A stretch of DNA of 11,736 nucleotides from Clostridiaceae bacterium. Its GTDB lineage: Bacteria; Bacillota; Clostridia; DSM-8532. A model generated the notes under the pieces. That model did not search any database, was not told where the DNA came from, and saw only the letters and a program-made list of their open reading frames with translations. The DNA lies in the NCBI GenBank assembly GCA_012727625.1, contig JAAYGP010000375.1, forward strand, positions 1-11,736, in the 5' to 3' direction. The stretch's first letter is position 1. Every line of letters starts with the position of its first letter. A program made the translations under genes and the position numbers. This document shows, piece after piece, positions 7,911 to 11,736 of this stretch.

Positions 7911-7939
7911 TTGTTGTTTTTGGAGGTAATCATTATATA
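7911..7939 (+). promoter_or_regulatory. Possible promoter of the zinc-ribbon/AIM24 gene
   Basis: TTGTTG and TATATA are separated by 17 nt, about 130 nt before the start at 8070. The -35 is a poor match, so the call is tentative. Transcription from here would give a leader of roughly 120 nt containing the tiny reading frame at 7955-8032. Confidence 0.3.
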
Positions 7940-7954
7940 AAAAGAGGAGGCCAC

Positions 7955-8032
7955 GTGGTATTATTTGATGTCTATATATTCAACAAGTTCAACTCTATAT
8001 TTACCAGGTTATACAGTGGCATATGTTACTGA
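7955..8032 (+). CDS. Possible 25-residue small protein or leader peptide
   Basis: A GTG codon preceded by GAGGAGG with a 4-nt spacer opens a 25-residue frame (MVLFDVYIFNKFNSIFTRLY, then SGICY) ending in TGA, 37 nt before the AIM24-family gene. It is rich in hydrophobic and aromatic residues. The short ribosome-site spacing, GTG start and lack of any recognised family make this a weak call. Confidence 0.2.
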   Translation: MVLFDVYIFNKFNSIFTRLYSGICY

Positions 8033-8054
8033 TTTGATACAATATTAACTGTAC

Positions 8055-8060
8055 AAGGAG
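8055..8060 (+). promoter_or_regulatory. Ribosome binding site that decides the AIM24-family start
   Basis: AAGGAG directly abuts an ATG at 8061, which leaves no room for initiation there. It is 9 nt from the in-frame ATG at 8070, a normal distance. The later start also puts the zinc-ribbon motif immediately at the N-terminus (MFCKNCG), as in related proteins. Confidence 0.75.
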
Positions 8061-8069
8061 ATGAATGGT

Positions 8070-8894
8070 ATGTTTTGTAAAAATTGTGGCAAGCAGCTTA
8101 ACGAGGGAACAAGGTTTTGTACATCATGTGGAGCAAATGTTTCAGACCAGGGCCGTCTGGGCGGAGGTAATCCGGAAACACAAGCTTCACCCGCATCCGG
8201 AGTGCCGTCTGAATTGAATTACAAAATATTCGGAGACAATCTTCCGGCAGTATCAATAAGGTTAGGTGCAGGAGAGAGCATCTATACCCAGGCCGGAGGA
8301 ATGACATGGATGGACAGCGGAATAGTTATGGAAACAAATATGACCGGAGGTTTTATGAAAGGCCTGGGAAGAATGCTTTCGGGAGAATCCTTATTTATGG
8401 CTACATATACTGCCCGGATCCCGGACCAGGAAATAGTTATTGCCAGTTCTTTTCCAGGTCATATAGTTGCAATTGACGTTGCGCCCTGCCCGATCATTGC
8501 GCAGAAAAAAGCTTTCCTGTGTGCCCAGCCCAGCACTGTTTTAGGGACTTATGTTGCCAGAGGGCTAAAAGCAGGATTTTTTGGCGGTGAAGGTTTTATT
8601 TTGCAGAGGATCTCAGGCAGTGGCCTGGTATTCCTTGAAATTGACGGAAGCATGGTGGAGAGGGAACTTGCTCCTGGCGAAACCATAAAAGTGGATACCG
8701 GGAATGTTGCCGCTTTTGAGGAAACTGTTCAATATCAGGCAGAAATGGTGAAAGGCTTTAAAAATATTCTGTTTGGCGGAGAAGGCTTGTTCCTTACCAC
8801 ACTGACCGGTCCAGGTAAAGTATGGCTTCAGACAATGAGCATCTCAGAGTTTGCAAAGAACATTCTGCCTTTCATGCCAGGCTCAAAACAATAA
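8070..8894 (+). CDS. Zinc-ribbon AIM24-family (TIGR00266-type) protein
   Basis: The product is 274 residues. A short zinc ribbon occupies residues 1-21, with C3, C6, C17 and C20 in FCKNCG and FCTSCG. A Ser/Pro/Gly-rich linker follows, and then a beta-rich AIM24/TIGR00266-type domain from about residue 46 to 265, containing GESIYTQAGGMTWMD, GGEGFILQRISGSG and a second GGEGLFLTTLTGPGKVWLQ. These duplicated glycine-rich beta segments are typical of the family, whose fold resembles the TRAP attenuation protein. No signal peptide or membrane segment was seen. The biochemical role of bacterial members is not established; bacterial relatives are widespread and the name comes from a yeast mitochondrial protein. 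It is the only sizeable plus-strand gene here and stands alone with its own terminator. A start at 8061 is possible but disfavoured by the ribosome site. Confidence 0.92.
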   Translation: MFCKNCGKQLNEGTRFCTSCGANVSDQGRLGGGNPETQASPASGVPSELNYKIFGDNLPAVSIRLGAGESIYTQAGGMTWMDSGIVMETNMTGGFMKGLGRMLSGESLFMATYTARIPDQEIVIASSFPGHIVAIDVAPCPIIAQKKAFLCAQPSTVLGTYVARGLKAGFFGGEGFILQRISGSGLVFLEIDGSMVERELAPGETIKVDTGNVAAFEETVQYQAEMVKGFKNILFGGEGLFLTTLTGPGKVWLQTMSISEFAKNILPFMPGSKQ

Positions 8895-8993
8895 ACGACC
8901 AATAGCATCATATTGTCATGCTGCCGGAATACTTATGGCAACCCGACAGTCAAACACAAGCCCTAAGTTTACGTGGCTCATGCAATTCAATGT

Positions 8994-9031
8994 AACCATT
9001 GTAAACCCGGTAAACCCGAGTGGTTTTTTTT
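8994..9031 (+). terminator. Intrinsic terminator of the AIM24-family gene
   Basis: AACCATT pairs with AGTGGTT (one G-U pair) around an 18-nt loop and is followed directly by further Ts to 9031. It lies 100 nt past the stop. The loop contains a short direct repeat, GTAAACCCG/GTAAACCCG. Confidence 0.6.
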
Positions 9032-9057
9032 ATTCCAGCCGGCTGTGTGTTCCATTC

Positions 9058-9076
9058 AAACCTGTATACAGGGTTT
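9058..9076. repeat. Palindrome between convergent genes
   Basis: CCTGTATACAGG (9061-9072) is a perfect 12-bp palindrome flanked by AAA and GTTT. It could fold as a hairpin with a TATA loop or bind a dimeric protein. No U-run follows it on either strand, so it is not called a terminator. I saw no clear terminator for the minus-strand oxidoreductase gene elsewhere in 9077-9191. Confidence 0.35.
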
Positions 9077-9191
9077 ATAAGGATACTGTTTTTTTCGGGT
9101 GTCTTATGAGGCTCATATTAGTTGCCAAACAAAAATGCTCCGTATTGTTTTACAGGTCAAAACATCAATGTCCGGGACAGCTTAATAAATG

Positions 9192-10757
9192 CTAAAATTC
9201 TTCGCGGATGATTTTCTCAATAGTATTAACATCGTTTTCATCTGTTAAAGGCTCAACAGCAGGTCCTTCAATAATACTTCCCGAACAGGTGAATCTGGAG
9301 CCGTGACAGGGGCAATCCCAGGAGTTTTCGGCCGAATTCCAGTTAAGCTCACATCCCATGTGGGTGCAGGTGGTGTTAACAAGGTGCAGTTTTCCGCTAT
9401 CATCCCTGAATGCTCCTATGCGCTCTCCATTGGACTTGAAAACCTTGGCCTCGCCCGGTTTCAAATCTATATTTTCAGGCAGGGAAGATATTTTGCCTTT
9501 AACAAGATGCTTTGCCACATCTGCATTCTCAACAACAAAGTTTTTAACAGCCCCTGATATATTCTGCCTTGACGGATTATAGACTTCCTGCCAGGGGTTT
9601 TCAATGTCAAGAATCATGTCCCTTAGTATTAATGCTGAAGCCATGCTGTTTGTCATTCCCCATTTTTCAAAGCCGGTGGCTACATATAAATCCGGAGTAT
9701 CCGTTTTGTAGCGTCCAACATAAGGCACACCGTCCAAAGTCATGCAATCCTGTGTTGACCATCGATAGGGGATGTCATTGATGGTAAATATTTCGGATGC
9801 AAAATTGATCAGGGCATGATAATGTTTAACCATATCATTTCCCTGACCGGTTTTATGGTTTTCACCGACTATAAATATTAACTCTTCATTGCCGTATGTG
9901 TAACCTCTTAAGGATCTGGACGGCTCTTCCGCATTTATATACATGCCGCCCGGATATTTTTCATTTGCCTTTATTGCGATTATATACGCCCTTTCAGTGT
10001 ATATTCGTGAAAAATACATACCTGCCTTGTTGTAAAAAGGGTAGTGGGAAGAGATTATTACTTTTTTTGCGGTTACCTTTTTGCCCTGATCCGTTATAAT
10101 TGTAAATTCATTTCCTTCTTCAAGATCAACCGCGCGGGTTCTTTCATAAATGCGGACGTTGGCTTCGCTTATTTTTTTTGCAATGGGAAGCAAAAATTTG
10201 CGTGGGTGGAATTGGGCTTGTAAGTCAAAACGTATTGCTGCTTTAATTGGGATGGGGAATGGAATTTCTTCTGCATATGACGCCTTAATACCCAACTTTT
10301 CAGTAGTCTTTAACTCATCCTGCATTTTTTGTATTTTCTCTTCGCTTTGGGTATATATATAGGCAGACTGCTCTGTAAAATCGCACTCAATCTGGTTTTC
10401 ATCAATAATTTTCTTAAATTCGGTAATTGCCGATTCATTGGCTTCAGCATATTGCTTAGCGAACTCCAGGCCCCTCTGATTTTTTATTTTGTTATATATC
10501 AACCCGTGTTGAGAAGTTATTTTTGCTGTTGTATGCGCGGTGGTACCTGAAACTATCTTGCCCGCTTCCAGAATTACGCTGTTCATGCCTTTTTTCTGCA
10601 AAAAATATGCACATAATATACCTGTCATTCCGCCACCAATTATAGCCACCTCAGTTTTTATGTCTTCGGATAGTTGGGGATAGTCATCGCTGTCAGTTGA
10701 AGCAAGCCAAAATGAGTGGGGCGGGTTTTTAAAACTCTTAAACTGGTTGGTATTCAT
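9192..10757 (-). CDS. FAD-dependent oxidoreductase (DAO family) with C-terminal Rieske [2Fe-2S] domain, YhfW-like
   Basis: This 521-residue cytoplasmic-looking protein has two domains. Residues 35-395 form a DAO-type flavoprotein: the FAD loop AIIGGGMTG (38-46), an acidic strand end at E64, HTTAKITSQHG (75-85), and a C-terminal FAD-contacting stretch DLYVATGFEKWGMTNS (356-371). Residues about 425-521 form a Rieske domain with C464-T-H466-M-G-C469 and C482-P-C484-H485-G-S. This supplies both Cys/His ligand pairs (C464/H466, C482/H485) and the extra cysteines C469 and C484 that form a disulfide in high-potential Rieske proteins. The architecture matches Bacillus YhfW. There is no signal peptide or twin-arginine motif. 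The substrate is unknown; electrons probably pass between FAD and the cluster. The start at 10757 has AGGAG 8 nt upstream. It is a single-gene unit convergent with the AIM24-family gene. Confidence 0.93.
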   Translation of the reverse strand: MNTNQFKSFKNPPHSFWLASTDSDDYPQLSEDIKTEVAIIGGGMTGILCAYFLQKKGMNSVILEAGKIVSGTTAHTTAKITSQHGLIYNKIKNQRGLEFAKQYAEANESAITEFKKIIDENQIECDFTEQSAYIYTQSEEKIQKMQDELKTTEKLGIKASYAEEIPFPIPIKAAIRFDLQAQFHPRKFLLPIAKKISEANVRIYERTRAVDLEEGNEFTIITDQGKKVTAKKVIISSHYPFYNKAGMYFSRIYTERAYIIAIKANEKYPGGMYINAEEPSRSLRGYTYGNEELIFIVGENHKTGQGNDMVKHYHALINFASEIFTINDIPYRWSTQDCMTLDGVPYVGRYKTDTPDLYVATGFEKWGMTNSMASALILRDMILDIENPWQEVYNPSRQNISGAVKNFVVENADVAKHLVKGKISSLPENIDLKPGEAKVFKSNGERIGAFRDDSGKLHLVNTTCTHMGCELNWNSAENSWDCPCHGSRFTCSGSIIEGPAVEPLTDENDVNTIEKIIREEF

Positions 10758-10800
10758 TTAATTCACTCCTGTCGCAAGATATCTTTTGATAGCTGAAATT

Positions 10801-10818
10801 ACCTGATATACCTGGTAT
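10801..10818. repeat. 9-bp tandem repeat upstream of the Rieske oxidoreductase gene
   Basis: ACCTGATAT is followed immediately by ACCTGGTAT, differing at one base, 44 nt before the start at 10757, where a promoter or operator would be expected. No good -35/-10 pair was found here. It may be a regulator-binding site or chance. Confidence 0.25.
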
Positions 10819-11214
10819 TTCAATATTATTGTCATATATTTCTTACAGGAGTGCACCAGGGAAATCACGCATTGATATTTGCGTAAAAGCGGAATCCAAA
10901 TCTGAACAACAGGCTTTCCGGGCACACCCCTGAACATAAAAAGACTGCTTTAAAGTATTTTTATCATTATTATCGTTAATTATCCCTGATTCTATTTGCA
11001 GGAATGAATTTAATCTTCTGACTTTGAATACCGGATCAAAAATTAAAAGAAAAAACCTGCCGCATTTGATACATGGCGGTGTTCTACCCACCTGTTACAT
11101 AAGCGGAGGTTTCAAAATGCATAACTGCCTCGGCATTCAAACTGATAAACCAGTATTTTAAATTGATAATACCGCAAACCCGTATATAAAGGTAATCGGA
11201 ACTTGCATAATCAG
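10819..11214. other. Non-coding stretch between the Rieske oxidoreductase and F420 ligase-like genes
   Basis: About 400 bp without a full-size gene. The only notable content is the tiny plus-strand frame at 11117-11161 with a strong ribosome site. A minus-strand open frame at 10843-11091 begins at GTG without a ribosome site and resembles nothing known. No clear terminator for the gene at 11215 was found. Confidence 0.4.
11117..11161 (+). CDS. Possible 14-residue peptide with consensus ribosome site
   Basis: GGAGG (11105-11109) sits 7 nt before ATG 11117, ideal for initiation, yet the frame MHNCLGIQTDKPVF ends after 14 codons. A weak 4-bp hairpin (ACTG/CAGT) followed by ATTTT overlaps its end. 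It could be a real small peptide, a leader peptide without a downstream gene, or the remnant start of a lost gene. No family is recognised. Confidence 0.25.
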   Translation: MHNCLGIQTDKPVF

Positions 11215-11736
11215 CTATTTTGTATAATTGTCAAAATACCCCTGAATGTAAACAATGGGAGTTCCCTTATCGCCGCTTCCGGAAGTCAAATCACAAAGGG
11301 ATCCGATTAAATCAGTAAGTCTTCTTGGGGTTGTTCCCTGGGCTTCCATTGTTCCAACCAGATTTTCGTCTTTTCTTTTAATAAATGAAGTTATTGCTTT
11401 TTTAAGCTCATCTCCTTCAAGGCTTGCAAAGTTATTATCCGCAAGATATTTCAGTTTTATTTCATTAGGAGTGCCCTCCAGGCCTTTTGTGTATCCGGGT
11501 GAAACAACGGGATCGGCGAGTTCCCATATTTTACCTATCGGATCCTTAAAGGCACCATCACCATAAACCATGACTTCAACGGTTTTACCGGTTTTTTCCC
11601 TGATTCTGGCCTGAATGCTTTCCACCAGAAGAGTGCAATCTCTGGGAAATAACTTAACCGTATCTTCTGTTGATTTGTTTGAGCCCAAAAGACCATATGT
11701 TTCATTGTAGCCACTTCCGTCAACAGGCTCTCTTAA
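11215..11736 (-). CDS. Coenzyme F420-0:L-glutamate ligase-like protein, C-terminal part (5' end outside window)
   Basis: The frame stays open to the right edge, giving 173 residues of the C-terminal part. It begins LREPVDGSGYNETYGLLGSN. Conserved-looking stretches are VMVYGDGAFKDPIGKIWELA, DPVVSPGYTKGLEGTPNEIK, and a Gly/Thr-rich ending with GTTPRRLTDLIGSLCDLTSG. I recognise these as typical of the large clostridial proteins annotated as F420-0:gamma-glutamyl ligase (CofE-related). CofE adds glutamate to F420 using GTP, but most Clostridia are not known to make F420, so the clostridial members may act on another substrate. A TTG codon at 11688 is not a believable start because similarity continues upstream of it. 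The family call comes from memory of related sequences and was not checked by search. Confidence 0.65.
   Translation of the reverse strand, partial: LREPVDGSGYNETYGLLGSNKSTEDTVKLFPRDCTLLVESIQARIREKTGKTVEVMVYGDGAFKDPIGKIWELADPVVSPGYTKGLEGTPNEIKLKYLADNNFASLEGDELKKAITSFIKRKDENLVGTMEAQGTTPRRLTDLIGSLCDLTSGSGDKGTPIVYIQGYFDNYTK

Larger units (their letters stand above)
7569..8054. other. Non-coding leader region upstream of the AIM24-family gene
   Basis: No full-size gene is seen. The stretch is AT-rich and includes a TATAAT near 7635 without a good -35, a 10-bp palindrome CACATATGTG (7747-7756), a more GC-rich block (about 7681-7740), and the promoter and tiny reading frame listed separately. I could not fit it to a known riboswitch or RNA family. 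Confidence 0.4.

Noticed and set aside
7569..8054. Possible riboswitch in the leader of the AIM24-family gene
   Set aside because: I could not match conserved cores of c-di-GMP, TPP, SAM, cobalamin or similar riboswitches, and no terminator or sequestering stem is evident near the ribosome site.
8851..9195. Plus-strand open frame overlapping the end of the AIM24-family gene
   Set aside because: It runs through the terminator hairpin and into the end of the convergent oxidoreductase gene, with no ribosome site.
10843..11091. 82-residue minus-strand open frame with a CxxC near its start
   Set aside because: It begins at a GTG without a ribosome site, and the single CxxC pair and mixed composition do not point to a family.

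Overview
The window looks like a chromosomal segment of an anaerobic, moderately low-GC Firmicute of class Clostridia, perhaps close to the cellulolytic Ruminiclostridium/Acetivibrio group. The evidence is strong GGAGG-type ribosome sites, AT-rich intergenic DNA with consensus-like promoters, a flavin/iron-sulfur NAD(P)H oxidoreductase of the bifurcating-hydrogenase type, a proton-pumping pyrophosphatase, and a clostridial-type F420-0:glutamate ligase homologue. The genus is an inference from protein resemblance.

Layout. Positions 1-3392 (minus strand) hold a two-gene redox operon. A NuoE/HydC-like [2Fe-2S] subunit comes first. A very large protein follows 17 nt later and runs off the left edge; it joins a NuoF/HydB module to a GltD/NfnB-like NADPH-flavin module. 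A 600-bp non-coding stretch follows, with an inverted repeat in the operon leader and the pyrophosphatase terminator. Positions 3997-6078 (minus) encode a complete membrane pyrophosphatase (hppA) with its own promoter. Positions 6237-7268 (minus) encode a uroporphyrinogen-decarboxylase/MtaA-superfamily protein with its own promoter and terminator. The non-coding stretch 7269-8069 contains a 0.2-kb inverted-repeat structure and the leader of the only clear plus-strand gene, a zinc-ribbon/AIM24-family protein (8070-8894). Positions 9192-10757 (minus) encode a YhfW-like FAD oxidoreductase with a C-terminal Rieske domain. After a 457-bp gap with a tiny well-started reading frame, the right edge carries the C-terminal part of a coenzyme F420-0:glutamate ligase-like protein.

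How it fits together. The first operon probably exchanges electrons among NADH, NADPH and ferredoxin, and a catalytic hydrogenase subunit may lie just beyond the left edge. The pyrophosphatase would turn biosynthetic pyrophosphate into an ion gradient. Together these suggest an energy-limited fermentative anaerobe. The other genes look like independent single-gene transcription units with no obvious shared pathway. The most unusual object is the NuoF-GltD fusion, in which an NADPH-flavin module takes the place of the ferredoxin-like tail usual in HydB.
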